Assembly (NCBI GenBank): GCA_964636385.1
Contig: CAZWSC010000063.1
Location: 1 to 64,000 of the forward strand
Origin: CAZWSC01 sp964636385
Lineage (GTDB): Bacteria; Eisenbacteria; RBG-16-71-46; CAIMUX01
DNA length: 64,000 bases
Direction: 5' to 3'
A program made the translations under genes and the position numbers. Positions within the stretch are counted from its first letter, which is position 1, and every line of letters begins with the position of its first letter. Shown here one piece after another: positions 50,824 to 59,895 of the stretch. Below the pieces are notes generated by a model. The model saw nothing but the letters and a program-made list of their open reading frames with translations, ran no database searches and was not told the DNA's origin.

Positions 50824-53751
50824 TTACCGGACGATCAGCAGCTTGCGACTGTCCCGGTCCGAGGCTCCCCTGAGCTGGACGAAGTAGACCCCGGCAGGAA
50901 CAGGCGTGCCGGCGTCATCCCTGCCGTCCCAGGCCACGACATGCCCTCCCGCCATCTGCCAGCCGTTCCACAGGTCCCTGACCCGCCGGCCCGAAGCGTC
51001 GAAAACAGCCAGGCTCACATCGCCGTTGAGCTCAAGGGAGTACTCGATCCTTGTCACCTCGGCGCTCGGATTCGGTGCAGTCCTCGCGAGGAAGAGTCCC
51101 ATCCCGGCCGACTCTGGAGACTCCCCGAAGCCGCGCGACACCGGCGCCGGCTCGAGCGGACAGGCCGATGGATCCGACAGGACCAGGTGGCTGATTCCGA
51201 AGTCCCCGATCCCCTGGCCACCGTCCCAGGCCTTCCGCAGGGGGATCTCGAGGGTCACATCTCCCGTGCCCAGGGCTCCGCCGCCCGATGCGTACAGGAT
51301 CAGCGTGTGCAGTCTTCCGCGAACCGCATGCGACAGCCGTGCGCCATGGAGACCTCCCCGGACAATCGGCCCGCCATCCGCTTCGTATCCCCTGGGCAGG
51401 TAGTAGCTCAGCTGAATGCCGCCCAGGCGTGATCCGTCCAGTGTAAGGAGGTATGAGGAAGCCGCAGCCTCTTCACTCCATGCCACGGGCCCAGTGTCAC
51501 GGTCTCCACCACCCAGCGCGACGGGCGGGGGGGCGAATCCGGTCATGATGATGTTGACGATGCCGACGACGTCCAAAATGTTGATGATTCCGTCGGTCTG
51601 TACATCCGCACAGGCCTGGCCGCCATCGCTGAGCGGGGTAATGTTGAGTATGTGGTTCACCGTGGCGACCAGATCCAGTATGTTGACCATGTCGTTTCCG
51701 TCCGCATCTCCCATGACGGTTGCACACTCACCGCTGCCGCCCTCCACCATGTCGACGGCCGCCTTCACATCCAGCTTTCCGTATCCGAAGGCGCTGTTAG
51801 GAACCACTCCGGTGAAGGCATCAGCCCGAGCGGTCTCCTGCAGAATGGTCTTCACCTGTTCCGGACCGAGCGTCCCATCCTTCTGAAGCATAAGGGCAAT
51901 CGCCCCCGCAACGTGCGGGGACGACATCGATGTACCCTGGTAGCAGATGTGCATTCCGCCCGGGTCGCGCAGAACTCCCATCTCGTTCTGCGGATCGCTG
52001 TCCGAAGCGAAGGCCGACATGACCCAGGCGCCAGGCGCGGCTATATCCGGCTTCTGCGCACCGTCACGGCGCGGGCCGTGCGAGCTGAAGCGGCTGATCT
52101 CCCCAAGGGGATAGCCCTGGGGATTGACCGGACCGTCCATCGACTGCCAGTTGTTTTTCGTATTGTAGGACGCCACCGTGATCACTCCCGTCGCGGTACC
52201 CGGCATCCCGACGATCGACTCGGTGTTGAGATTGCCCGTGACCTTCACCGTGTACTGGTTCCGTTCGCAATAGAGATCAACCTGCCCTCCCGAGGGAAGC
52301 GGGTTGTCGGCAATCGCCCTCACCTGCCAGTTGCCACCCTGAACACCTGTGTTGTTCTCGGCGTAGAAGACGAACATCGGCTGCCCGTTGCTCTCATCCG
52401 CAGCCGTGGACCAGTATGCGGCGAGGTCGCCGTAGCCTGTCGTCACCATCTTCAGTTCATTCACAGGAGTGACGGCTGCGGGAATGCTGATCGTCTGTCC
52501 CCCCGGCGTCCGCACCTCCCACCGGAATCTGTCGCCGGCCATGCCCCAGCATTCGAACTGCAGCCACTGATCAGCCTGGCTCGTGTTGTCCTTGTTGATC
52601 GTGAAGTCTGCCTGCCCGCCGGGACTGACTGTCGCACGGCCATGCCAGTCATCACCCTGGTTGTTCCCGGCCGCAACCGCGATGATCAGGTCGGACAGAT
52701 CGACCAGGTTCTGATATGCCTGCTCAAACAGCGTACTGCCGTCGTGAGGGCCGAGAGCCACCCCCTGGCTCTGGTTGACAACCAGAGGCTTGTCCTCGTC
52801 AATCGACTTGCCAATCATGTATTCCAGGGCGTCAATCGATCCCTTTGTCGTACCTCCTCCCTCCCACCAGGTGTATAATGGATTGTTGCTTCCATAGCAG
52901 AAGAGATCGCAGTATCCGTTCCGCACCGCAATGATGTCAGCCTTCCATGCCACACCCTGATACTGCCCGCCGGAGGACAACCCGTTCCCGACCGCAATAC
53001 CGGCCACATGGGACCCGTGCCCGCCCGTGTTTACGAATGCGCCGGCCCGTCCGGCATCGATGTCGGCCTTCGTATACTCATGGCCGTAGGAGTATCCACC
53101 GGGAGGCGTCGCATTCGACGTCCTGTGCTGGTCCCAGATGTACAGAATCCTGCTGCCCTCATCGTCGATGAAGTCCTGATGTGTTATATCTATGCCGTCA
53201 TCTATGAGACCAAACAGCACTCCCTCGCCCGTATACGCGTCGGAGGGCTCACCCTGGTTGATCAGGTCGGCCCTGATCTCGGGTATGGACACGTCAAGTG
53301 ACGGGGCAAGCCAGTAGGAACCCTCAACACGCAGGACACCGGGGTGGGATGCAAGGCGGTCCATGTCCACGGGGAGCACCTCCGCCGTCACAATGTCGCC
53401 TGCCCGCGATTCCACGATTGCACCCAGTGCCGCCAGTTCTCCATCGGACAGGCTGCTGCGGACAAGCACCGGGAATCGGATCGTCGAGGGGGACTCGCCG
53501 GCCAGGACCATGCTGCGGCCAATCCCGGCATATGCCGACTCGGTCTTCCCGGGTAGTGACATCACAAGGCGGATCCTCGGGTCGACCCTGGCGGCAGCGG
53601 TCTCAGAGAGCGGCACCGGCACTGACACGGCCGTTAGCACTGGAGCGCCCGGCCTGCCCGCCACGTCCTCTCCGTTGGCCTGCAGGACATACGCGCAGAA
53701 GACTGCCAGGACAGTGAGGATCAATGAGCATGCAACAGTATTCCGACTCAT
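50824..53751 (-). CDS. Subtilisin-like protease with dockerin and FlgD-like sorting domains
   Basis: 975-residue exported S8 serine protease. Signal peptide at ~1-26, then a propeptide-like region. Catalytic triad: Asp in FGLIDDGIDITHQDF (~184), His in GGHGSHVAGIAVG (~245), Ser in GTSMSSPHVAGAIALML (~608). Residues ~675-740 form a type I dockerin with two calcium-loop repeats (GDADGNDMVNILDLVATVNH and ADVQTDGIINILDVVGIVN). A cohesin- or carbohydrate-module-like beta domain (~755-870) and a FlgD-like C-terminal domain ending GVYFVQLRGASDRDSRKLLI follow. The ATG at 53751 overlaps the stop of the cohesin gene (ATGA), so enzyme and scaffold are translated together. Confidence 0.92.
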   Translation of the reverse strand: MSRNTVACSLILTVLAVFCAYVLQANGEDVAGRPGAPVLTAVSVPVPLSETAAARVDPRIRLVMSLPGKTESAYAGIGRSMVLAGESPSTIRFPVLVRSSLSDGELAALGAIVESRAGDIVTAEVLPVDMDRLASHPGVLRVEGSYWLAPSLDVSIPEIRADLINQGEPSDAYTGEGVLFGLIDDGIDITHQDFIDDEGSRILYIWDQHRTSNATPPGGYSYGHEYTKADIDAGRAGAFVNTGGHGSHVAGIAVGNGLSSGGQYQGVAWKADIIAVRNGYCDLFCYGSNNPLYTWWEGGGTTKGSIDALEYMIGKSIDEDKPLVVNQSQGVALGPHDGSTLFEQAYQNLVDLSDLIIAVAAGNNQGDDWHGRATVSPGGQADFTINKDNTSQADQWLQFECWGMAGDRFRWEVRTPGGQTISIPAAVTPVNELKMVTTGYGDLAAYWSTAADESNGQPMFVFYAENNTGVQGGNWQVRAIADNPLPSGGQVDLYCERNQYTVKVTGNLNTESIVGMPGTATGVITVASYNTKNNWQSMDGPVNPQGYPLGEISRFSSHGPRRDGAQKPDIAAPGAWVMSAFASDSDPQNEMGVLRDPGGMHICYQGTSMSSPHVAGAIALMLQKDGTLGPEQVKTILQETARADAFTGVVPNSAFGYGKLDVKAAVDMVEGGSGECATVMGDADGNDMVNILDLVATVNHILNITPLSDGGQACADVQTDGIINILDVVGIVNIIMTGFAPPPVALGGGDRDTGPVAWSEEAAASSYLLTLDGSRLGGIQLSYYLPRGYEADGGPIVRGGLHGARLSHAVRGRLHTLILYASGGGALGTGDVTLEIPLRKAWDGGQGIGDFGISHLVLSDPSACPLEPAPVSRGFGESPESAGMGLFLARTAPNPSAEVTRIEYSLELNGDVSLAVFDASGRRVRDLWNGWQMAGGHVVAWDGRDDAGTPVPAGVYFVQLRGASDRDSRKLLIVR

Positions 53752-55784
53752 CTGCCTCCTCCTTTCTCAAGCACGGTGACCGAACCTGCCTCATCTGCGA
53801 CCTCGAGGGAATCGGCCCCGGCGCCGGATGCAACCGTTGAACCCGGAGTGAGGGCACTCTGCGTCCCCGGCGCACCGATCAGGGTGAAGGTCATGTCTGC
53901 GATCGCTCCACTGCCTGGAGTCAGCACTGATGTGTCCGAGTAGTACAGAACGATGCGCAGCACACCCTCTCCGACGACGGCAGCCGCGTACGTCATCGTC
54001 CCTGTCCGCGCAGTTGTCGTCCCCTCAACGTACTCCACAACCGACGGATCAAAGGAAATGTCGGTCTGCAGACCCTTCACCGGATCCTCGTTATCCAGGT
54101 TCAGCGGAACATCAACAGGGTCGCCGGAACTGCCCGAAGCACTGCCCACCGACAGGGTGTTGCCGCCCCCGCCTGTGATGGCGATCGACCCGGCCTGGGT
54201 AGTGACGTTCAGGGAGTCCGCGTTGGCGTCGGAAAGGGTTGCCGATTCCGGCGTCAATGCTGTCTGAGAGCCGGCTGTGCCCGTGGCCCTGAATGTCAGG
54301 TTCGCCACGGCTCCGGTCCCGGGTGCGAGTACTGCTGCGTCAGAGTAGTACATGAGCACGCGCAGAACCCCTTCCCGGGGAACCGAAGCCGAGAACGTCA
54401 TGGTCCCGACCCGGACAGTCGCGGCCCCGTCGACATAGTCCACAACCCCGGGATCGAATGTGATGTCGGTCTGCAGACCCTTCACCGGATCCTCATTGTC
54501 CAGATTCAATGGAACCAACACATCTGTTCCTGGCGCTCCGCCGGCCGTACCGACCGTGAGCGTGTTCTCCCCGGCGGGAATCGCCGTGATGGTAAAATCC
54601 GACTGCGATGATGCGAACGCCTGGTCGATCCCGTCCGATGCGGCCACTCGCACCCGCGCCCGGGTTGTCGGCGTATCCGGAACGGTCCAGTCGTACGTGC
54701 CGTCATTGGCCTCATCGGTGGCCACCAGGGTCCATGCTCCCCCTCCGTTGGTGGAGTAGTGAAGCGATATCACGAGATCCTGCTGGGGCGTCTCCTCGTC
54801 CACAGCCGTCCAGGTGATCTCCCGGACCGACCCTGCCTGCCAGGACTCCCCTCCAACCGGGGAGATCAGCGTCACAACCGGAGGAGTGTTGGGCGGCGGG
54901 CCCGTGATCGTGATCGACCCGGCCCTCTCCGTGACGTTCACCACCTCCCCCTCGTCATCCAGAAGCAGGCTGTTGTCGGGCTCGATCAAGGAGGTGGTGT
55001 CCGCCTGCCCCCCGAGCCGGAATGTCAGGGCGGCAATCGCCCCTGTCCCCGGGTCCAGGAATGCCGGCTGATCATGTGTGATCACGATCTCCAGGCGCCC
55101 CGCCTGCAGAACCCGGCTCTGCATGCTCATCCCTTCCGCCCGGGGAGCAGGGTCCGTGGAGATCCACTCCAACACGGTCGGGTCGTACCGGATCTCGGTC
55201 TGGACCATCCGGATCCTGTCCTCGTTGTCCAGAACCAGGCCTACCGTGACCTCCGAACCGGCCGATCCCTCCCGGTCTTCAACACCCAGCTCGTTCCTGC
55301 GCACGGGGGGCGGTGTATAAGAGATGGTGAAGTTGCCGTCCGACATGTCCCGGGCCGTCCTGTCGCCGTCACGGACTGTCACACGCACCCTGCCCTCGTT
55401 CGTGTTGATCGTGGGGATGTTCCAGTTGAAGACTCCCTGGCTATTGTTGGGAATGCTGTCCGCGATCGAGCTCCATGTCGAACCAGTGTCGGTCGACAGG
55501 TCCAGACGGATCAGCAGCGCCTCCGCCGGAGTGCCGTGACCGGAGACGGACCATCTGATCTGTGCTGCGCTTCCGCCCTGGAGGATCTCGCCGCCGTTCG
55601 GATAGAGGAGCGTCACGGTCGGCCCCTGTGGTGTCGTGGGCTTTTCTTCATCTCCGCATCCCCCGAGGCCTATGCAGAGGGAAAGCAGCAGCACCTGAAC
55701 CAGTGACAGTGCCGTAGAGCGGTCAGGTCTGATGAAGACGCGGCCGGATCGGCCGACTAGTGCTGATTCTCGCATGGTCACCAT
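53748..55784 (-). CDS. Lipoprotein scaffold with three cohesin-like domains
   Basis: 678-residue lipoprotein: lipobox LCIGLGGC near residue 43 after a basic start. Modules read in order: an Ig-like domain (VTLLYPNGGEILQGGSAAQIRW), cohesin 1 (~165-265: GSAGSEVTVGLVLDNEDRIR, QTEIRYDPTVLEW), a second Ig-like domain (VTLISPVGGESWQAGSVREITW), cohesin 2 (~385-495) and cohesin 3 (~515-640), the last two sharing VPLNLDNEDPVKGLQTDI. Cohesins bind dockerins; the next gene, overlapping by 4 bp, encodes a protease with a dockerin. A scaffold tethered to the outer membrane is therefore likely (inference). ATG 55784 follows AGGGGGGGATA. Confidence 0.85.
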   Translation of the reverse strand: MVTMRESALVGRSGRVFIRPDRSTALSLVQVLLLSLCIGLGGCGDEEKPTTPQGPTVTLLYPNGGEILQGGSAAQIRWSVSGHGTPAEALLIRLDLSTDTGSTWSSIADSIPNNSQGVFNWNIPTINTNEGRVRVTVRDGDRTARDMSDGNFTISYTPPPVRRNELGVEDREGSAGSEVTVGLVLDNEDRIRMVQTEIRYDPTVLEWISTDPAPRAEGMSMQSRVLQAGRLEIVITHDQPAFLDPGTGAIAALTFRLGGQADTTSLIEPDNSLLLDDEGEVVNVTERAGSITITGPPPNTPPVVTLISPVGGESWQAGSVREITWTAVDEETPQQDLVISLHYSTNGGGAWTLVATDEANDGTYDWTVPDTPTTRARVRVAASDGIDQAFASSQSDFTITAIPAGENTLTVGTAGGAPGTDVLVPLNLDNEDPVKGLQTDITFDPGVVDYVDGAATVRVGTMTFSASVPREGVLRVLMYYSDAAVLAPGTGAVANLTFRATGTAGSQTALTPESATLSDANADSLNVTTQAGSIAITGGGGNTLSVGSASGSSGDPVDVPLNLDNEDPVKGLQTDISFDPSVVEYVEGTTTARTGTMTYAAAVVGEGVLRIVLYYSDTSVLTPGSGAIADMTFTLIGAPGTQSALTPGSTVASGAGADSLEVADEAGSVTVLEKGGGR

Positions 55785-55836
55785 TATCCCCCCCTGCAGG
55801 CCTGATCATGCCCCAACCGTCAACCGACGCAACCAC

Positions 55837-56943
55837 TCAGGACGGTTCCCTCGAACTCCTCATCGATTGCCGGGCAATCGCCTCTAGCTCCTCCAGGCCC
55901 GCCACGGCCGGGAGATCCATCGGATCCGATTCGCCTGCCCGAAGCCGGCTGACTCCGGCCAGGCCGATCATCGCAGCATTGTCCGAGCACAGGGCCGGCG
56001 GAGGATATGCGCTCTCTCCGCCTATCCGCTCCGCAAGAGAGGTGACCCTCCGCCGGAGCTCCGCGTTGCAGGCAACCCCCCCCGAGAGGAGAACACGGCG
56101 GATGCCGGTCTTCCGGCATGCAGCCTCGATCTTTCCCTCCAGCACATCCAGGAGCGCCGCCTGGAACGACGCGCAGATGTCCCTGACGAACTGCTCGCGC
56201 TGTGGACCTTCGGACGGCATTCCGACACGCTCCACATGGTTCTTCACCGCCGTCTTCAGGCCGCTGAAGGAGAAGTCGAGCCCGCCGCTGTCCATGTCCA
56301 GCCACGCCCTCGGGAAGCTCACCGCGGACGGGTTGCCCTCGCGAGCGAGGCGATCCACAGCCGGTCCGCCGGGGAATCCCAGTCCCAGGAGCTTCGCCAC
56401 CTTGTCGAACGCCTCTCCGGCAGCGTCATCCCTGGTAGATCCGAGGAGGCTGCACCGGTCCCAGGAGTCCACTTGAAGCAGCTCGGTGTGCCCCCCTGAT
56501 GCGACCAGGGCAACGAAAGGAGGCTCGAACCCGGCTGCCCCGCGGACAGCGTGCAGATGCCCCTCGATGTGATTCACCCCGACGAACGGAATCTCCAGGG
56601 ACAGGGCAAGTCCCTTGGCGGTCGCCAGGCCGACCAGGAGACAGCCGATGAGTCCCGGGCCGCGGGTAACGGCTATGCCGTCGATCTCGTCCAGCCCGGT
56701 CTGTGACCCGGCAAGCGCCTGTTGGATCGCCGGGAGCAGGAGGCTCAGGTGTTCCCTCGATGCGAGCTCGGGGACGACGCCCAGGTACTCGCCATGGATT
56801 CCCTGTGACGAAACCACACTGGAAAGAATCCGCCCGTCACCATCGAGAACGGCTGCGCAGGTGTCATCACACGAAGTCTCGATGGCAAGCACACGGATGT
56901 CCCGGCTCCAGGGGCGTGCAGGTCTGAGGGGTCGTTCAACCAT
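55837..56943 (-). CDS. tsaD: tRNA N6-adenosine threonylcarbamoyltransferase TsaD
   Basis: 368-residue universal enzyme that transfers the threonylcarbamoyl group to A37 of ANN-decoding tRNAs. RVLAIETSCDDTCAAVLDG opens the ASKHA fold; ELASREHL, AVTRGPGLIGCLLVG, the metal site HIEGHLHAV, VALVASGGHTELLQV, DDAAGEAFDKVAKLLGL and LSGGVACNAELRRR with CSDNAAMIG near the end are all canonical. A ~15-residue N-terminal extension is longer than usual, so a later start is possible. It precedes the cohesin gene by 52 bp on the same strand, though a functional link is unlikely. Confidence 0.96.
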   Translation of the reverse strand: MVERPLRPARPWSRDIRVLAIETSCDDTCAAVLDGDGRILSSVVSSQGIHGEYLGVVPELASREHLSLLLPAIQQALAGSQTGLDEIDGIAVTRGPGLIGCLLVGLATAKGLALSLEIPFVGVNHIEGHLHAVRGAAGFEPPFVALVASGGHTELLQVDSWDRCSLLGSTRDDAAGEAFDKVAKLLGLGFPGGPAVDRLAREGNPSAVSFPRAWLDMDSGGLDFSFSGLKTAVKNHVERVGMPSEGPQREQFVRDICASFQAALLDVLEGKIEAACRKTGIRRVLLSGGVACNAELRRRVTSLAERIGGESAYPPPALCSDNAAMIGLAGVSRLRAGESDPMDLPAVAGLEELEAIARQSMRSSREPS

Positions 56944-57104
56944 GCCAGCAATCGTGCCTTTCGTGGCTCAGGTAAGCAGAGCGATCCGTAACCGTGCTCC
57001 GGGATGTCGCGGAAGAATGATAGGGCCTGTCAGGTGAATCCGAAACGGAGAAATGCAAGAAGATGTCCGGTGGCCCCTGGCTCCGCCATCCCGCCGCCTG
57101 CTCT

Positions 57105-57455
57105 TCACCAGTACCTCCTGAGAAGCTGCCGCAGCCTGTTCAGGACTCCGCGGGCGCCATGATCCGGGCCGCTCAGCCGGCGGACAAGCCGATCCAGCCT
57201 GTCTGCCAGGTACCGGCCTTCGCGCGAACTTCCCCTCTGTGTCAGCGCCTCCCGGTACTTCGGCACCTCGCGGCGCACCAGTTCCTGCTCCGGGGGTGAC
57301 AGGCGAAGGGAAAGCTGTGTGCCGGGCGGCGAGATCAGGAGCCCCTCCACCCGATCCAGTATCCCGCGCAGTCGGATCGCGTCTCCGGGCGGGAGGGCAC
57401 GCTTGCGCCGGTAGACAAGCGCTTCGTGCAGAAGTTGCAGATCGTCCCTCGTCAT
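57105..57455 (-). CDS. Hypothetical basic helical protein
   Basis: 116-residue protein of mostly charged helices (LQLLHEALVYRRKRALPPGDAI, LRGILDRVEGLLI, QELVRREVPKYREALTQR, RYLADRLDRLVRRLSG, GVLNRLRQLLRRYW). No signal peptide or family match. Codon use resembles the neighbours and the frame is long for the opposite strand to be chance. Divergent from the TonB-like gene and 161 bp upstream of tsaD on the same strand. Confidence 0.55.
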   Translation of the reverse strand: MTRDDLQLLHEALVYRRKRALPPGDAIRLRGILDRVEGLLISPPGTQLSLRLSPPEQELVRREVPKYREALTQRGSSREGRYLADRLDRLVRRLSGPDHGARGVLNRLRQLLRRYW

Positions 57456-57528
57456 GAACCGTCCTCGCCGGGATTACCGGATCGCCCGATCTCTCTTCCG
57501 GTGTCCTGATCACACCCGGAATGCTAAC

Positions 57529-57561
57529 ATGGCCGGGGCTTGACCCGGGCCATTCATGAAT
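57529..57561. repeat. Inverted repeats in a divergent intergenic region
   Basis: ATGGCC (57529 on) pairs with GGCCAT before position 57554 with one inner mismatch around CTTGA, and overlaps a perfect 10-bp palindrome ATTCATGAAT (57552-57561). It lies between the divergent hypothetical gene and the TonB-like gene and may be an operator. Nothing else is recognisable in this 161 bp gap. Confidence 0.45.
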
Positions 57562-57616
57562 CGTCCGGCATAGCATACACCCCGGCATGGGATGAAGAGA
57601 GGAGGCCGATGTTCTT

Positions 57617-58387
57617 ATGCGCCGAGAATATCCTGGTGAGACAGCCGTCTGCGTGATCGCAGTCGGGATAGCCGCCGTGCTGTGCTGCTTCCTTTCGGAG
57701 GTTTCGGAAGGCAGTGCAGGGGGGAGATACACCCTCGTGGGTACATGTGTGACGAGGGATCAGGAAGTGATGCCGATACCGGAGGTGCACATCCTCCTTC
57801 ACCCGGATTCGACGCGTGCCATCAGCGATGAAGCCGGCGACTTCATTCTCGAGTGGAGCGGAAGACCGGGCTGGATCATCTTCATACTGCATGGAGGCGG
57901 CCCGACCGGTGAAGACTGGTGTATCCGCAGAACCCTGCAATCCCCATCGGCTGACCAGGGCGAGTTGTTCGTCGACATCGGACGGATCCACATAACCCCC
58001 GGCCGTCGCGTCTTCTCGACCAGGCCCGAACTGCCCCACGGAGTTTCACCGGCGCAGATCACGCCGGTAGCCGGGCCCGCTGAAGGCGACAGTCTGGAGG
58101 GGATCGTCCGATTCCGGCTCACGACCGACATTCACGGCAATGTCGTGGATGCGGGGGTGCTCGACTCCGAGACCCCGCCGGACCTGGTTGCCGAGGCTGT
58201 AGAAGAGTGGATCAGGAGCTTTCCATGGAGGGTGGGAGTTCAGACCATGTGTGATGATGACCATCCCTTCAACGGGAACATCCGCGTGCGGTATGCCTGG
58301 AAGGACGGGGCGTGGCACTTCGAACACGCCGCAGACCGTCCGGATCGGAGGCTCCGCCACGGGAGGCCGGACTCCGGGGATCAGTAG
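57617..58387 (+). CDS. Exported protein with a TonB C-terminal-like domain
   Basis: 256-residue protein; a hydrophobic N-terminal segment (TAVCVIAVGIAAVLCCFL) acts as signal or anchor. Residues ~40-75 form a small beta module (HILLHPDSTRAISDEAGDFILEW). The segment GIVRFRLTTDIHGNVVDAGVL followed by ETPPDLVAEAVEEWIRSFPW matches the energy-transducer TonB C-terminal fold (strand, turn, strand, helix). There is no proline-rich spanning linker, so it may be a periplasmic partner rather than a true TonB. Its TAG is directly followed by the ATG of dacB. Confidence 0.65.
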   Translation: MRREYPGETAVCVIAVGIAAVLCCFLSEVSEGSAGGRYTLVGTCVTRDQEVMPIPEVHILLHPDSTRAISDEAGDFILEWSGRPGWIIFILHGGGPTGEDWCIRRTLQSPSADQGELFVDIGRIHITPGRRVFSTRPELPHGVSPAQITPVAGPAEGDSLEGIVRFRLTTDIHGNVVDAGVLDSETPPDLVAEAVEEWIRSFPWRVGVQTMCDDDHPFNGNIRVRYAWKDGAWHFEHAADRPDRRLRHGRPDSGDQ

Positions 58388-59887
58388 ATGCGCTTCGCCT
58401 GGTGCATAATCGCCGGCATGTCCATCCTGTTGCCCGCCTGCCCTGTCCGAGCCGCTCCGGCCGATCTCCGGCAGGAGATCGGCCGATTCGCGCAATCCCG
58501 GGGATCCTCAGGTCTCTCCTACTGCGTCGCCTTCTCCCCGGCCGGAGGCGGCTCACCCATCATCGAAGAGAACGCGGAGCGGCTCTTTCCGCCCGCAAGT
58601 CTGACGAAGCTCGTAACAGCAGCACATGCCCTCGAGACCCTCGGACCGGGGTTCACACTGCATACACGGATCTACCGCCGCGGCCCGATCCGTGACGGGA
58701 TCCTGGAGGGAGACATCCTGGTCCAGGGCGGCGGAGATCCCTTCCTGGTCTCGGAAAGGCTCTGGCTTCTCGCACGGTCGCTCGCGGCAACCGGGCTGAG
58801 GGAAGTGCGGGGTGACCTGATCCTGGACAACAGCCTTTTCGCAACTGCACAGGAGGATCCGGCGCGCGATGCGGCCCGCGGTGGCACCCAGAGACCGTAC
58901 GCAGCAGTTCCCACGGCACTGACCGTCAATTTCAACGCCGCGTGCTTCCTTGTCAGGCCCGGCCCGGCACCGGGCGATCCGGCCGTGGTGCTGCAGGATC
59001 CCATGCAATGCGGATACCTCGGGGTGGACAACGGCATTCGCACAATCCACGGGGAGGGCTCCTGGTCTCTGAGCCTTCGACCGGCGGGCCCCGGAATGCT
59101 TCCGGGCTCACCGGGATACGGCGAGACTGCGACGGCGGCAGGTTCGATCCGGGCAGGCACTCCCATGAGGCGCGTGTACCGCAGTGTTGCGGATCCGGAG
59201 GCCTTCGCCGGGTCGATGACGTCCGCCTTCCTGGAGGACGCAGGGATATGCATCACCGGCTCCATCCTCACCGGCACAACCGTGCCGGGAGACTCACTGC
59301 TCGTGGAGTTCCCCTCTCTGCCTCTGGCGCACCTCGTCTCGAGCATGAACCGCTACAGCAACAACCTGATGGCGGACATGATCGCGATGCAGTGCGGCAC
59401 CCACGGGATCCCTGACGAAGTGCCTCGGAGTGGGTCCCTGCGGGAGGGGATGTACAACCTGACCCGCTCCTCGGCACAGATCTCCGCCTGGCTGCGCGAA
59501 CGGTTCGGCGCCGGTGTCGGGGAACGCGTCCATGACGGAAGCGGACTGCATCCGGACAGCCGCATCGCAGGGATTACGATCCTGAGGCTTCTGGTCTGGG
59601 CCTGGAACGACCTGGCTGTGGGTCCGGACTTCGCAGCCTCTCTTCCAAGGCCGGGAACAGACGGGACCCTTAGGCGGCGCTTCGGAAACGGCACACCTGC
59701 CGTCCTGGCCGCGAAAACCGGGACACACAACGATCTCGGGGTGAGCGCCCTGGCCGGATATGTACAGGAGGCTCCGGGCAGGGTCTGTGCATTCGTCATA
59801 ATCATGCAGTCGGATGCGAAGGGAGCATGGTCGATACCGCAGATGCAGGCACTTCAGGAACGCTGGCTGGCAACGTATCTCCGCTGA
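58388..59887 (+). CDS. dacB: D-alanyl-D-alanine carboxypeptidase/endopeptidase (PBP4, DacB)
   Basis: 499-residue exported class C penicillin-binding protein trimming peptidoglycan cross-links. Signal peptide ~1-22 (IIAGMSILLPACPVRA). Motif 1 SLTK at residue ~71 (RLFPPASLTKLVTAAHALE), motif 2 SNN in MNRYSNNLMADMI, motif 3 KTG in AVLAAKTGTHNDLG, and the PBP4 signature VHDGSGLHPDSRI. The insert domains between motifs 1 and 2 are present. Length is typical of DacB. It is directly adjacent to the preceding gene and ends 8 bp from the convergent repeat protein. Confidence 0.95.
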   Translation: MRFAWCIIAGMSILLPACPVRAAPADLRQEIGRFAQSRGSSGLSYCVAFSPAGGGSPIIEENAERLFPPASLTKLVTAAHALETLGPGFTLHTRIYRRGPIRDGILEGDILVQGGGDPFLVSERLWLLARSLAATGLREVRGDLILDNSLFATAQEDPARDAARGGTQRPYAAVPTALTVNFNAACFLVRPGPAPGDPAVVLQDPMQCGYLGVDNGIRTIHGEGSWSLSLRPAGPGMLPGSPGYGETATAAGSIRAGTPMRRVYRSVADPEAFAGSMTSAFLEDAGICITGSILTGTTVPGDSLLVEFPSLPLAHLVSSMNRYSNNLMADMIAMQCGTHGIPDEVPRSGSLREGMYNLTRSSAQISAWLRERFGAGVGERVHDGSGLHPDSRIAGITILRLLVWAWNDLAVGPDFAASLPRPGTDGTLRRRFGNGTPAVLAAKTGTHNDLGVSALAGYVQEAPGRVCAFVIIMQSDAKGAWSIPQMQALQERWLATYLR

Positions 59888-59895
59888 CAATACTG

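Noticed and set aside
51652..52878. Plus-strand open frame of 408 codons antisense to the subtilase
   Set aside because: The same effect; no motif, and the opposite strand carries an intact catalytic triad.
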